Shown here: positions 12,748-24,338 of the stretch, piece by piece
Numbering within the stretch: the first letter of the stretch is position 1
Layout: every line of letters starts with the position of its first letter
Source: Erigeron canadensis
Taxonomy: Eukaryota; Streptophyta; Magnoliopsida; Asterales; Asteraceae
Assembly: GCF_010389155.1 (NCBI RefSeq)
Contig: NC_057767.1
Span: 27,167,723 to 27,231,722 of the forward strand
DNA length: 64,000 nucleotides
Reading direction: 5' to 3'
Notes under the pieces: model-generated
Seen by the model: only the letters and a program-made list of their open reading frames with translations
Databases searched by the model: none
What the model was told of the DNA's origin: nothing
Position numbers and translations under genes: made by a program

Positions 12748-13055
12748 TCTACTACTCCTTTATAATGATTATTCACCTCCTATTTTAAAAAAGAGTTAGA
12801 AAATAGTTATATGACAAATTTCTAAATTGCGCTTAATAAACAACCCTTCAGGAAATGGTTATTAGATATTACCAAAATTACCCTTAATGAATTAATTTAC
12901 ACTTTAAACCCTTATCTTCTAAATTATCACTATCACCATTGTATTAACTTACACGGTTAAACCACTCGACACCAATTGTCGATCACCACCTGTCACCGAC
13001 ACCACTAAACCACCGTCGCCATCACCGCCGCCGCATTGTGCGGGTACAATGCTAG
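12748..13055 (+). mobile_element. Short non-autonomous Helitron, 308 bp
   Basis: Starts TCTACTACTCC after A (12747) and ends CTAG before T (13056). Just inside the 3' end lies a hairpin CCGC-ATTGT-GCGG, about 12 nt from the terminus. TC...hairpin-CTAG with A|T insertion is the Helitron signature. The interior holds a Pro/Thr-codon-like run (CACCGTCGCCATCACC) but no ORF. There is no paralogous empty site to check. Confidence 0.6.
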
Positions 13056-13264
13056 TTTTAATACTATATTTTGTACGGTTAGAAAAAGAATTACTTTTAG
13101 ATGTTTTTATTCAAAGTTGTTTACTGTGTTCCTTAACGTTATAACAATTTATTCATTGCTCGATCTATTCCACGTCTTCCTTGTATTTCAACTTATAAAT
13201 TTATTAGTTTTGTAATTCTCCTTCAACTGAAAATCATGAAAACCTTCGTAATGAATCATCGTGC

Positions 13265-13619
13265 ATTAGTTCTAATACTCTTTTTTTTTGACAAATATGT
13301 TGTGCCAGAAAGACTTTCCCGACATCGCATTTCCTAAGAATAAACGAAAAATAAAAGAGTTCTTAAACAAACTTATGCATGATGCAGTCGTTTGATTAGT
13401 TTATTTTTATTGTAAGTATCATCACCCATAAAATGGTTGTGAAAACCAAACAAAGAATATAAAACAATAGTATTACAATAGGTACTTAAAAAAATGGGGT
13501 TAATAAAACATTCTTTTTTTCAAACGCACGTGACAAGGTGTTATTATACATCATATATAAATAAATATAACATATGTTTGTGATTTAACTCTACATTTTA
13601 TTTAGCCACAAGCAAATCC
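13265..13619 (+). promoter_or_regulatory. Conserved WAK-like upstream region, copy 1
   Basis: About 350 bp upstream of the WAK1 ATG is recognisably shared with 25263-25577, 35905-36189 and 44638-44897 (for example GACAAATATGTTGTGCC, CAAAGAATATAAAACAA, GTATCATCACC). A TATA-like CATATATAAATA occurs at about 13551-13562. Conservation across four paralogs reflects common descent and probably marks the ancestral promoter; no individual factor site is claimed. Confidence 0.6.
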
Positions 13620-13680
13620 ATGAAATTGTCTCAGCAACTTTCGCTGCTGAATTTTCTTTTGTTTAGTTTCATAAAAGCTA

Positions 13681-16600
13681 CAAAAGAAATTATGGGTGAA
13701 ACTACAACAACCAATCTTATCAGAACCGAAATTATGGTGGAAACTACAACAACCAATCCTATCAGAACCGAAACAATGGGTCTACTACAGGTACCGATCC
13801 TAGATTTGCATGGGCATCTAATCAGAATACCGTCTATGGTTCTTGCAACAGGTGTGGCATTGGACATGTTCCATTGGAGTGTCCTAAGCGTGATCCAGCA
13901 CCAGTTCGCTCTTTAAGACAGACTCCACAAGCAAACTTTGCTGACTATCACTCACAATCAGCATCATCTTGGCTGCCAGACACCGGTGCAAACAGTCACG
14001 CGGGGCCTGATCTCAATGGTTTTGACAACTTTGAACCTTATCATGGTAAGGACACACTTCTTGTTGGTAATGGTAACAGTTTACCTATTCTTCATATTGC
14101 TTCTAAATCCATTCATTCACCAACAAAATCTCTTTCCATCAACAAAATTCTGCATGTTCCTCAACTAAAACAGAATCTTCTTTCTGTACAACGTTTTTGT
14201 CAAGAAAATAATGTTTTCTTTGAGTTTCACTCTAACTTTTTTTGTGTGAAGGATACGGCTACCCGTACTATCCTCCTCATGGGTCCAAGTAATGATGGTC
14301 TCTACTCTTTCTGCTTGCCAAAGATTCATCCAGTTTCCAACGTTGCTTTTTCTACTGTTAGAGCTTCTCCGACAACTTGGCATCAAAGACTTGGACATCC
14401 ACATCAACAACTTTTACAGCCTATCATTTCACAAAATAATCTTCCTGTTACAAGAAATTCTGTTTTTCATTTTTGTAATTCATGTCCTATGGGAAAATCT
14501 TCAAAACTACATTTGTCTTCTTCCAATTACAGGAGTACACATGTCTTGGATTTGGTTTTTTGTGATGTTTGGGGACCCGGACCAGTTACTTCTTTTTATG
14601 GTCATCGTTATTTTTTACTTTGTGTTGATCATTATACTAGATACATGTGGATTTTTCCACTCAAACATAAATCTGATGCATTTAGTACATTTAAACAATT
14701 TCATGCAAAGGTCGAACGACAATTTCAAACATAACTCAAGTCTGTTCAATTAGACTGGAGGGAGAATTTCGGAATCTGTCCTCCTTCTTCAAAACTCTTG
14801 GGATCATACATCGCTTATCCACTCCTCATACAAGTGAACAAAATGGATTTGTTGAGCGACGACATCGTCATGTAGTAGAAACTGGCCTCACTCTTTTGGC
14901 TCAATCTGGTGTTCCAATGCGATTTTGGAACTTTGCCTTTGAAACTCCTACTTATCTAATTAATTGCATGCCCTCTCGTACCTCATTCAACATTTCTCCC
15001 TTTGAACATCTTTTTAAACGAAAACCTGACCTATCTTTTCTACGTGTCTTTGGGTGCCAATGTTTTCCTCATCTTCGTCCATATAATCCATACAAAATGG
15101 ATTTTCGCTCTATCCCATGTATCTTTTTTAGGATACAGTTCCTCTCAGAACTCATCACGGTTATGAATGTCTTGATCCTGTCTCCAATCGTATTTACACT
15201 GCCCGACATGTACGATTTAATGAAGCCTATTTTCCTTTACTCAAACCTTCATCATCTACCCCACCTTCCCCTGCTCCCCATCCTGATCCATCTTACTCAT
15301 CTTATCCTTCTCCTGGCCCAACCATCGAACCCCCTAATTCACTCGCATCAATGACCCAAAATACTATTAACACAACTCAACCACCGTCACCCCACTTACA
15401 AACCTTGCCCACGGACTTACAACCACCCGACCAGACCATACCATCTTCTTCTTCGGCCCAGCCACCATCCAACAATGAGTTACCACCATCCCAATCCGAT
15501 AATTCTATACTTCCACCCATACAATTTACATATAGCCGCCGACAACCTACCCATGTCTCTCCCACTACCACAACACTCTCAAATTCCTCAACCACTTCCA
15601 CCACTACAACTCAACCTCGTACCCGTCCCAGCCAATCTTCGCCCAAACCCTAAGCAAAGAACTCCATACAATGCCTCTGCTTTTCACACCTCTACTGATA
15701 TTTCCACCTTTGAACCTTCCACTTTTGCTGTTGCCAACAAGAGTCCTGAATGGCGTGCAACTATGATGGATGAGAACAAAGCCTTATTGAGAAATGGCAC
15801 ATGGACTTTAGTACCACCTGTTTCTAATGCTAATGTTGTTGATAGTAAGTGGGTGTACAGGTTGAAACGCGATGCAAACGGACATATAAAACGGTACAAA
15901 GCCCGGTTGGTCGCCAAAGGTTTTAACCAACAACCGGGGATTGATTATAATGAGACATTTAGCCCCGTGGTTAAAGCAACAACTATTCGTGTGGTTCTGT
16001 CACTTGCTGTTACTAGACAATGGCCTCTTCGTCAGCTTGATGTTCAAAATGCCTTTTTACATGGTGACCTTGAGGAAACAGTTTATTTACGTCAACCACA
16101 AGGTTTTATTGAACCAACAAAACCAAATCATCTTTGTTTGCTTCACAAGTCTTTATATGGCCTCAAGCAAGCTCCACGGGCCTGGTTCAATCGTCTTTCA
16201 GGGGTTTTGCTACAACTTGGTTTTCACGGGTCCAAAACAGATCCCTCATTATTTATTTACTCACAAAATGGTAATTTATTATACATGCTTGTTTATGTGG
16301 ATGACATCATCTTAACCGGCAACAATCCAAGGTTCATTGACCACATCATTCAACGGCTCAGTACTACATTTGCAATCCAGGACATGGGCTGGCTCTCATA
16401 CTTTCTAGGTATTGAGGTAATTCCACGTGGTACTGATTTGATTTTATCTTAGAAAAAATGTCTCTGAACTTCTTCTTAAAGCTGGTCTTTCCCAATCTAA
16501 AATGGTCGACTCACCTATGGTAATCAACTCACAACTGGCTCTTGGTGATAGTCCTTCATTTACTGATCCGGTGAAATATAGGCAAACAGTTGGGGCTTTA

Positions 16601-17407
16601 CAGTATCTCACTCTCTCCCAACCAGATATTACCTTTGCAGTTAACAAAGTTTGTTAGTTTATGCACTCGCCTACAGAAAATCATTGGTCAGCGGTCAAAA
16701 GAATTCTTCGATATCTTTAAGGCACATCTCACTTCGGGCTGCTAATTCAACAAAAATCAGCTGCTGTTCTTCATGCCTACACTGATGCTGCTAGCACGTC
16801 TCTCACAGCCTTTTCCGATGCAGATTGGGCTGGCTCCCTTGATGATCGTCGATCCACGGGGGGATTTGCCATCTATCTTGGTTCCAATCTCATTTCATGG
16901 TGTGCTCGTAAACAACGTACTATCTCTAGGTCATCTACTGAGTCTGAATATAAAGCTTTGGCAGACACAGTTGCTGAGATAACATGGCTTGAGGCGCTTC
17001 TTAAGGAACTTCATGTTTCTATGACAAATGTTCCTGTTTTGTGGTGTGACAATCTTGGTGCCACCTATCTTTCATCAAATCCAGTCTTTCATGCTCGAAC
17101 GAAACATGTGGAGATTGACTTTCATTTTGTCAGGGAAAAGGTAGCTCAAAAGAAACTCTCCGTTCAATTTATCAAGACTGATGATCAAATTGCAGATGTA
17201 TTCACAAAGCCTCTATCGACACCAAGATTTCTTCTTCTTCGATCCAAGCTACTAGTCACTCCACGGCCTTAGCTTGAAGGGGGATTTTAGACAGAAAAAT
17301 ATATATTGTTATATTTGAGGAAGTTAGGTGAAACTTTATTATCTATATATAGTCCTTGTAATCTTTTATTATCACAAACAATAATAAATACAATTACAAG
17401 TTTAATA
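13681..17407 (+). mobile_element. 5'-truncated, decayed Ty1/copia retrotransposon
   Basis: The remnant begins inside gag (two copies of an RNYGGNYNNQSYQ motif, the first with a stop) and lacks a 5' LTR. In order: zinc knuckle CNRCGIGHVPLEC (13839-13877, one residue shorter than CX2CX4HX4C), protease WLPDTGANSH (about 13970), pre-integrase TWHQRLGHP (about 14380), integrase core (FCDVWG...CVDHYTRYMW, to 14734, then frameshifts), reverse transcriptase (15650-16450; KARLVAKGFNQQPGIDY, YVDD at about 16297) and RNase H (16940-17270; VFTKPL). The polypurine tract GAAGGGGGA is at 17276-17284 and a 3' LTR follows. Domain order PR-INT-RT-RH defines Ty1/copia. Frameshifts near 14735, 15120 and 16450 and other stops make it inactive. 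No target duplication was found. Confidence 0.9.
17285..17398 (+). repeat. Probable 3' LTR of the WAK1 copia fragment
   Basis: Directly follows the polypurine tract. It begins TTTTAGACAG where TGTTAGACAG would be expected, contains a TATA-like CTATATATAG and polyadenylation-type AATAATAAATA, and ends CAATTACA. There is no second LTR in the window, so its length of 114 bp rests on these boundary signals only. Confidence 0.55.
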
Positions 17408-19867
17408 TATTCAAAGTTTAACTGTAATACAGTTGACAAATGTGGAAATGTTACCATACCTTATCCTTTTTCAATTACAGATGATTGTTACCTAGACGAA
17501 TCTTACAACATACAATGTGACAGTGTAACACAAATTCCCCACTTTAACATATCTAAGTACACCTTGCATCGAAACGGACGTTTGAAACATAGGGATCATC
17601 TAGAAGTTGTGGACATAAATCTAGATGGTCAGCTAATAGTGGCTTTACCGGCTGCATATGCTTGCCCCGACCAGGCTGGAGGTATATTTGCTGAGTACTT
17701 AAGGGTATCGGTTAAAACATTTAGGTTCCCCTTCTCAAATATGCAAAACAAGTTCATCGGAGTCGGTTGTGCCATTGATGCAAGGTTATGGGTTGGGCAT
17801 TTGCTTGTGGAAATAGCCTGCGGGGCGGCATGTGACAACTACAATGATATTAAAAATGGGTCATTTGAAAGCTCTGGGTGTTGTTCAAAATCTTTTCCTC
17901 AAGGGATTACATCAGCTAAGTATGTAGTTAATGATTTCCAAGTATCCAATTATAGTAAATGTGGTCATGGTTTCATGGTGGACAATACCAAGTATGATTT
18001 CAACATTGGTGATCTTATGACTATGAGCAACGACATATCTTTCCCAGTGGTTCTTGAATGGTTTGCCGGCAAGAGTTCTTGTAAAGACGCAAAAATGGAC
18101 AATGAAACCTACATGTGCAAAGGGAAAAGCGTATGCCAAGATGAAGAAAGGGAAAACGGTCTTCCTGCGTATCGTTGCGTATGCTTTGATGGATATAGTG
18201 GAAACCCCTACATCAATGATGGATGTCAAGGTTCTTTTGACACTTTAAGCTATATATGTTAATAGTCAAATGTATTAAATTGTGGGTTGTGTTATCTTCA
18301 TTATGATTGTTTCATCTAATTTTTTTTATCAGATGTAAATGAGTGTGAATCTCCAGAACACAATACGTGCCCTCGGGGATATAATTGTAAGAACACAAAA
18401 GGGAGTTATGATTGCGTTTGCCCAAAAGGGCTCCATGGTGATGCAAAAAGCGGTGAAGTGTGTACGAATGGTGCACCTTTCACCAAAGGTAATGACATAA
18501 CACAAAGAAATGTGAGTAAAAAGACATTACTCATCCTAAACCATTGGGGGATTTGGTAGTGATTTAATTAATTATTTTAGCAACATAGGACTGAAACATT
18601 TTAACTATTACAGGTAAAGCTATGGCAGCGATTTTCGGTGTTGCAATAGCAGCTATAGTCATGGCTTTGACATATTGTGGAATAAAGAAGTGGAGAATAA
18701 TCAAGAACAGAGAGGACTTCTTCAAACAAAATGGTGGAATTATGTTACAAAAATTGTTATTTGCAAGGGAAAATCGTGTCAACAGTTATGCAATAATATT
18801 CACTAATGAAGAGTTGAAGAAAAATACCGACAACTTCAGTGAGACAAACATTATAGGCCAGGGAGGTTATGGTGTTGTCTACAAAGGAATCTTATCGAAC
18901 AAGACGAGCGTAGCCATCAAGAAGTCTAAAGTTATTGACCAAAGTCAAATAAATCAGCTCGTGAATGAGGTGATCATTTTATCAATAATCAATCATCCAA
19001 ACATCGTAAAACTCATTGGTTGTTGCTTAGAGACACACGTTCCGTTGCTTGTTTATGAATACATAACCAATAACACCTTATGCCATCACATCCACAAGGA
19101 AGCAAAGATGACCTTGGAAACACGGTTAAAGATAGCTCTAGAAACTGCAGAAACTCTTTCTTATATGCACACGGCCACAAAAATAATCCATAGAGATGTC
19201 ATGCCCTCAAACATACTACTAAATGATGAATTCTCTGCCAAAGTTTCGGATTTTGGAATTTCAAGATTTGTCCCTCCTGGTCAAAGCTATCTATCAACAT
19301 ATGTAGAAGGAACTATAGGCTGTGGATCCTGAGTACTTTTGTACGGGCAAACTGAATGAGAAGAGTGATGTTTATAGTTTTGGAGTTGTTCTTGTAGAGC
19401 TACTTACTGGAACAAAAATTCATTCCTTAGAGATTTCATTAAATATATATAGGGGAGCTGCGACATATCTTACTTCGTTGTTGGAACGAAACGCATTGTT
19501 TAAAGTTCTTGATAAACAACTTAAGAGTGAGGTGTATGCTCAGGTGGTGAAAGGTGTTGCTAAAATAGCAATTAACTGCCTTGATCTTGAAGGGAATAGC
19601 AGGCCTACAATGAAAGAAGTAAAAGCAGAGCTTGAGCACCTAAGATGTGTGTTGTCATCAATTGAAGCCAAAGGCCATATGTACTGCAGTTGAAGTTGTT
19701 CAAGTTAGTATATAAACCACATTGAATTGTGTTTTGTTAACTGATAAATCTATTATACTCCTATACTACCCCAAATAATACTAAGTTAATACTAAAATCA
19801 TCCATGATAAAGATTCAACTATATTCTTTTCCCCCGTTTCATTTCCTAATAACACTCCTTAAAAGGG

Positions 19868-20160
19868 GCGGGTTGCCCGTTTGAAAAAACCTCTAGCCCC
19901 ACTTGCAATTACATCCATACAAATATTTGAACATATGATTATCAACCATTGATATGCTTCATATAGTAGCATCGGGCCTCTATCGTGCACCACACAAACA
20001 TACCTACCGTGTATGGTCTGTATTTAACAAAACGAGGCCTATCAGATAGCATTGAGTACAGCCAAACCATGGTAGAATATCTAAACGGCCCGTATTGATC
20101 AATTTGTGTCATATGATGGTAGTGCCGACTTATGTTTTTTGGTGACCTTAAACGAGACTA
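19868..20160. repeat. Conserved WAK 3' flank, copy 1
   Basis: About 290 bp downstream of WAK1 is repeated downstream of WAK2 (31282-31600), WAK3 (39285-39560) and, much decayed, WAK4 (about 48080-48200). Shared pieces include AAAAAACCTCTAG, ATTTGAACATATGAT, GGGCCTCTAT and TTTAACAAAAC. This shows that the duplicated unit extends beyond the coding region. Confidence 0.75.
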
Positions 20161-20360
20161 ACTTTGAGGACAGAGTATTAAAGTCTCCCATAAAACCTCC
20201 ACAATTATCCGGACTTAAAACTGAAAACTAAACAAAAAAAACTTATAAATGACTGAGTTATTTATTGTTATTATTATTTTTTTTTAATCTATTTTTCGTA
20301 AGTGAAAAAAAAAAGTTTTAGATATTTACATAAACTTTATTCTTCTAAGCATATTTTTAA

Positions 20361-20507
20361 GGAAAATGATAAATCCTCCTAACCAATCCTCATAAAAATC
20401 CTCCTAATATATCCACTTGTTAACACATGTAATCCACTAATTCTATTTCCTAATTTCACCCCCTGATTCTCCACATGTCAAACAATTAGGAGGATTGATC
20501 ATTACCC
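20361..20507. mobile_element. MULE-type MITE, 147 bp, 9-bp target duplication
   Basis: The 22-bp terminal inverted repeats share AATGAT-AATCCTCCTAA, starting GGAAAATGAT on the left and GGGTAATGAT on the right (inverted). They are flanked by identical TATTTTTAA at 20352-20360 and 20508-20516. A 9-bp duplication points to the Mutator superfamily. The paralogous position near 39720-39750 in block B lacks it, confirming insertion after the block duplication. Confidence 0.8.
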
Positions 20508-20943
20508 TATTTTTAATTCTTAGTCCAAAAGGTAAACATAAATCCAAAATTAAAAATATCGAAAAAATTGAAAAGGTGGAGGTTTTTTAACATAAAAGAA
20601 AGTAGAAGCCTTAAGCAACAGTCTAACCCTAACCCGTTATTATTGATCCTAAAGATGCTTAATTGGATGCTAACACTACGGCGAACAAAATAAGCAAAGA
20701 ACAAATATGTAATTAATTGTGAACGCATAAAGGATAACTCTTAAGCATTTAGCAAAAATATATATAAAGATGTATATTTTTATAGAGATTGAGGAAGGGT
20801 TATTTAAGAATTCAAAAATAAAAAAGAACGCGAGAACAATTATAGGCCACATATTTTCCTCACCTTTTTCTCTCTCCAATTAAATAAGAAAATTCATCCA
20901 AATTATTTAAAATATTTTATTTCACAAATCATAAGTATGAGTA

Positions 20944-21005
20944 GTTTTAAAATTTCATCCTGTTTCATTAGAGATGCAATTAGATATAGTGTTAAGGACT
21001 TTTTA
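20944..21005 (+). mobile_element. Degenerate fragment of Helitron family 1
   Basis: Reads TTAAAATTTCAT...TTTCATTAGAGATG...ATTAGATATA, a decayed inverse of the core shared by 5731-6140 and 36190-36655. Only about 60 bp are recognisable. Confidence 0.4.
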
Positions 21006-21059
21006 ATATGTGACCCAGAATTATTATTTTTTATTTGTAAGTTCTCAAAATAACTCACC

Positions 21060-21558
21060 CCGAAAGATTATCTATCAACAGCTTTTAAGAATGCCAAAGT
21101 AACTACAGTTAATCACTCCCCGCTTAATCCTCCCTCGACAGCGCGACCACACTCCTCAGACGACCAAGGTAATTCTTTATTACTATATATTATTATTATC
21201 ACTATATCATAATCATCATTAATTTTAATTATACTTTTTACCTATAATAAGCTATGTAAAGCCATATACAGTCTCTAACAGATATTATATACTGTAACAT
21301 GTCATTCGCATATTAACAAACAGTTGGTGTGCATTTTAGCAAACCTACACAGTCGACCAATTAATAAGCTAAAGTTTGATAGTTATCGCATAGACCAAAA
21401 TTTATTGTTTTATTTTTTTAGGTGAATTTTTGAGGTATATTATCACTTATCAGAGGGGCGAGATGGGCGAGTTAAATAGGATGCATATAGGGTCCAAACA
21501 GTTTAGTTGAAATGGGCATGGTTTACTTTGACATCTTTCAATCCTTCTTTTTAAATGA
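21060..21558. repeat. Upstream remnant of the duplicated PPR locus
   Basis: 21085-21400 matches 40647-40930 upstream of the intact PPR gene (GTAACTACAGTTAATCACT, ACATGTCATTCGCATATTAA). 21449-21550 matches intron sequence at 42330-42420 (ACTTATCAGAGGGGC). The roughly 1.4 kb between these in block B, including PPR exon 1, is missing here, so the first half of the gene was deleted. Confidence 0.8.
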
Positions 21559-22922
21559 CGAGAGTAAGTACCCGCGTGATGTGGCGGTAAAATGATGAGG
21601 GTAATAGATCATAGAGTGTGATAGGTCATAAGAGGTGATATGTCATAGAGTGTCATAGTCAAACGCCTTAGCCGTACGTGCTCCGTCCTCGGATTTAAAA
21701 ATTCGTCGAAAGTATATCGGATGATATCTCTAATGAAAGAGCATGAAATTTTAAGAATACCTATGTAATTTTTATAATTTATCGATGTACAGTTATTGAG
21801 ATAAAATTTTTGAAAGAATTAGAGGAATAATATGATTTATGGAGGAGAGAGAAAGTTGTATGCATTGATGTACGGTATATCATGCATTATCCTGTGTACA
21901 TGGTTGAAATTGAATGTTGAAAGTTGAAAAGTGAATTTGCATAAATTAATCATTAGAGCATGGGGTATGGAAGGAAAATCCCAACCAAGAATCGTTTTCG
22001 ACGCCGACATTTGGTCCGGGTTCTTGGTCTGAACGCCGATGCTCGACATCATTTGTTTATCTTTATTATTTTTGTTTTATTAATATCAATATCTATATAT
22101 ATATATATATCTATATTATAATGTGTTCTCTGTATTTTAGACATATAACTGACCGACAAGCTAGAATGCTAGATAGAAGAAGATGAAGCGATTTGAAGAT
22201 ACCGGATCTCCACGGTGGCGCCACCATGATAGATGGTAGAGTGATGGTGTGAAGCAATTTGAAGAGATGAAAAAGTATAGATTCAGCACTCAGCAGCATA
22301 GATGTTGGAGAAGAAGCTAGTAGCGATGACTGCTTTGTAGATGATGGTGGTTGTGGTGTTGGATTCATCGGAGAGTTAATGTGCCGTTTGGGAGTTTTAA
22401 AGGAAAAATAGATTTGGGTGAGTAGGTGTATGGGTACAACACTATTAAATTACAGTAAACTAATTTTTTTTTTTTTTAAGGGAAATGCTAAATACAGTCC
22501 CTAGGATCATATTTAATGTGTATAAAAAAACTTGTGCCTTTCATATTAAAAGTCCGCCCCTGATTTTTATGATAAATGTACAAACAATTTATGCACCTTA
22601 AACACAGCCCTAAGGGCTGTATTTAGCAAACCCCTTTTTTTAATGGACATTCGGAACTTAAATTGCGAAAACAAAGTAGCTTATATTTATTAACATATTT
22701 ATTTAATTGTTATTATCAAATAAAAAGTAGTTAAAAAATAGTAATTTATATAATATATAAAAAGTAAATAAAATAATTAAAATAGTTGGTGTTCTGTGTT
22801 CTGTGTCATTTTTCATCTGTAACGGTTCAAAATTGATGTAATGGTGAAACCTGATATAAGGTGGTATTCTGGATGGTTCTGCATAGAACAACCACATCTG
22901 ATGCCTTATACTTCGTATATGA
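21559..22922 (-). mobile_element. Composite insertion, possibly a larger Helitron of family 1
   Basis: Block B lacks this 1.36 kb between the equivalents of 21558 and 22923. The left end (CGAGAGTAAGTACCCGCG, 21559) is the 3' terminus of family 1, and homology to 36190-36655 runs to about 21850. The right end read on the minus strand starts TCATATACGAAGTATAAGG after A, a possible Helitron 5' end. Between lie Pro/Ser-rich ORF remnants on the minus strand (for example 22368-22111, starting MNPTPQPPSSTKQS), which could be captured host sequence, and a MITE at 22480. Whether it is one Helitron or several successive insertions is unresolved. Confidence 0.5.
22480..22634. mobile_element. MULE-type MITE, 155 bp, 9-bp target duplication
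   Basis: Inverted termini share TGCTAAATACAG, as GGGAAATGCTAAATACAG on the left and GGGGTTTGCTAAATACAG (inverted) on the right. They are flanked by TTTTTTTAA at 22471-22479 and 22635-22643. The duplication lies in a T-run, so the 9-bp match is less decisive than at 20361. Confidence 0.7.
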
Positions 22923-23197
22923 TATGAAAAACCATGTTATTATACTAATATTGCATTTTTGGAAATAGAATGCTTTAGGATTCTGTAACTGGACATTCTG
23001 GATGACTTCAAGTTACTTTGACTGACCTCTGTGTATGTGCGACCCCTTTAGCTCATTGCTCTACTACCAAGTTATCTATATCTGACCTCTCATAGATAAA
23101 CCGATAACCAAAACCAAATTGACTAATTAATCAAATCGAATTTCTCTCATAAAATTTTTATTCCCGGTGTATGAAGTCCATTTTTTTTTCTTTTTAG

Positions 23198-24012
23198 GTG
23201 AAACCAAATCATGTAGCATTTCTTGGTGTGTTACTAGCATGTGCCCATGCTCAGCTAGTCTCGGAGGGGCGAAGACATTGGGATATCTTGCTCAAGTCTG
23301 GAATTCAACCATCAATGGAGCATTACAGTTGCATGGTTGATTTATTTTGCCGACGTCCCAACTTATTTGACGAAGCTTGCACATTCATCAAAAACATGCC
23401 CGTTGACCCTGACCCTGCAATATGGAGGTCTTTTCTTGTTGCGTGCAAAAAAAAAAAGCAAGAACATGGAGAAAGGAGAATTAGCTGGTCAAAGACTACT
23501 CGAATTAGAACCATCTAACCCAGAAAAGCATGTTTTGTTAAGCTATTATGCAAGTTATTCAGAATGGTCTAAAATGGGTCATATCAAGAAACAAATGAGA
23601 GATAAGGGACTAAAAACTGTAACAGGGTGTAGCTCCATAGAAATTGATGGGGTTATACACGAGTTTGTGTTAGGGGACTGGTCTCACCCTGAGTTAAATG
23701 AGATAAAGGAAGTACTGAGCGATATTAGAGTAGTGAAAAACCTTAGAGTTTTGAACTCAATGGGCCATCAACCAAATGTCTCGGAAGTTCTACATGATAT
23801 AAGCCATGAACTGAAGGCAGAAGCTCTTTGTGAGCATAGTGAAAGATTAGCCATTGCTTATGGAATTTTGAAGACTAAAGCGCAAGTCGTTATTAGAGTA
23901 GTGAAAAACCTTAGAGTTTGTGCGGATTGCCATGAAGTGACAAAGATTATTAGCAGGTTATATGAGCGAAAGCTTTGTTGGTGGTACTTGTTCTTGCAAA
24001 GACATTTGGTGA
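23198..24012 (+). pseudogene. PPR-DYW pseudogene (block A copy, exon 2 only)
   Basis: Corresponds to exon 2 of the intact gene at 42740-43567 and keeps the acceptor CTTTTTAG, but exon 1 is gone. Frame breaks occur at CCGACGTCCC (about 23350) and in an A-run extended to 11 nt (23447-23457 region). A 28-nt DYW-domain segment at 23892-23919 (IRVVKNLRV) is duplicated at 23724-23751, replacing the original codons. About 36 nt before the end are deleted, removing the residues between YER and VGGTCSC, so the final DYW-type motif is lost. HSERLAI and CADCH of the deaminase-like domain remain. No promoter or start remains in place, so no product is expected. Confidence 0.88.
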
Positions 24013-24017
24013 ACTAA

Positions 24018-24338
24018 TTATATCTTTTTTGTACCCTTAGTTTTAAGATCTTAACTTTTCAAATGCTTGTTTAGCTCTCGTAAATTATTTATTGTTTTAC
24101 TTAATCTCTTAAATGTATGTATTTGTATAGGGATGAGTCACATTGAGTACACCTCTTTCAAACAAAAAAAAAAAAAAAAAATCTTATACAGAGTTTTCTT
24201 TCATTTTCTTTTCTTTCATTTCACTTATACATGTGCAAGTATATGTCATATAGAGCGGAGGTATGTGGGAATGGCCATGGCCCAACTCCCCAACACCCCC
24301 CATATTCATATGTTACATGTATTACTTTAGAAAAGTAA
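24018..24338. other. PPR 3' flank, shared between blocks
   Basis: Matches 43568-43870 of block B, including GGAGGTATGTGGGAATGGCC. An A18 run lies at about 24164-24181. No gene seen. Confidence 0.7.

Larger units (their letters stand above)
13620..19693 (+). pseudogene. WAK1: WAK-like receptor kinase pseudogene split by a copia fragment
   Basis: Wall-associated-kinase-like receptor: extracellular Cys-rich GUB_WAK domain, EGF modules, one membrane span and a Ser/Thr kinase. Exon 1 is 13620-13680 plus 17408-18230, exon 2 is 18333-18488 (EGF_CA, starting DVNECESPE) and exon 3 is 18614-19693 (membrane span AIFGVAIAAIVMALTYC, kinase). The signal peptide (MKLSQQLSLLNFLLFSF) is separated from the ectodomain (VDKCGNVTIPYPF) by about 3.7 kb of copia DNA. 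In the kinase, GQGGYG, VAIKK and DFG are present, but the catalytic loop reads HRDVMPSN, where the paralogs have HRDVKPSN. Near 19320 a 2-nt deletion (GGCTGTGG against GGCTATGTGG in WAK3) shifts the frame at TIGYVDPEY. It is therefore dead three ways. Its closest relative is WAK3. Confidence 0.88.

Noticed and set aside
15377..15604. Minus-strand Gly/Val-rich ORF in the copia fragment
   Set aside because: Shadow of the Pro/Ser/Thr-rich linker between integrase and reverse transcriptase on the plus strand.
22906..22922. TTATACTTCGTATA resembles a loxP arm
   Set aside because: A single short palindrome-like match at the edge of a transposon insertion, with no second arm or spacer; coincidence.
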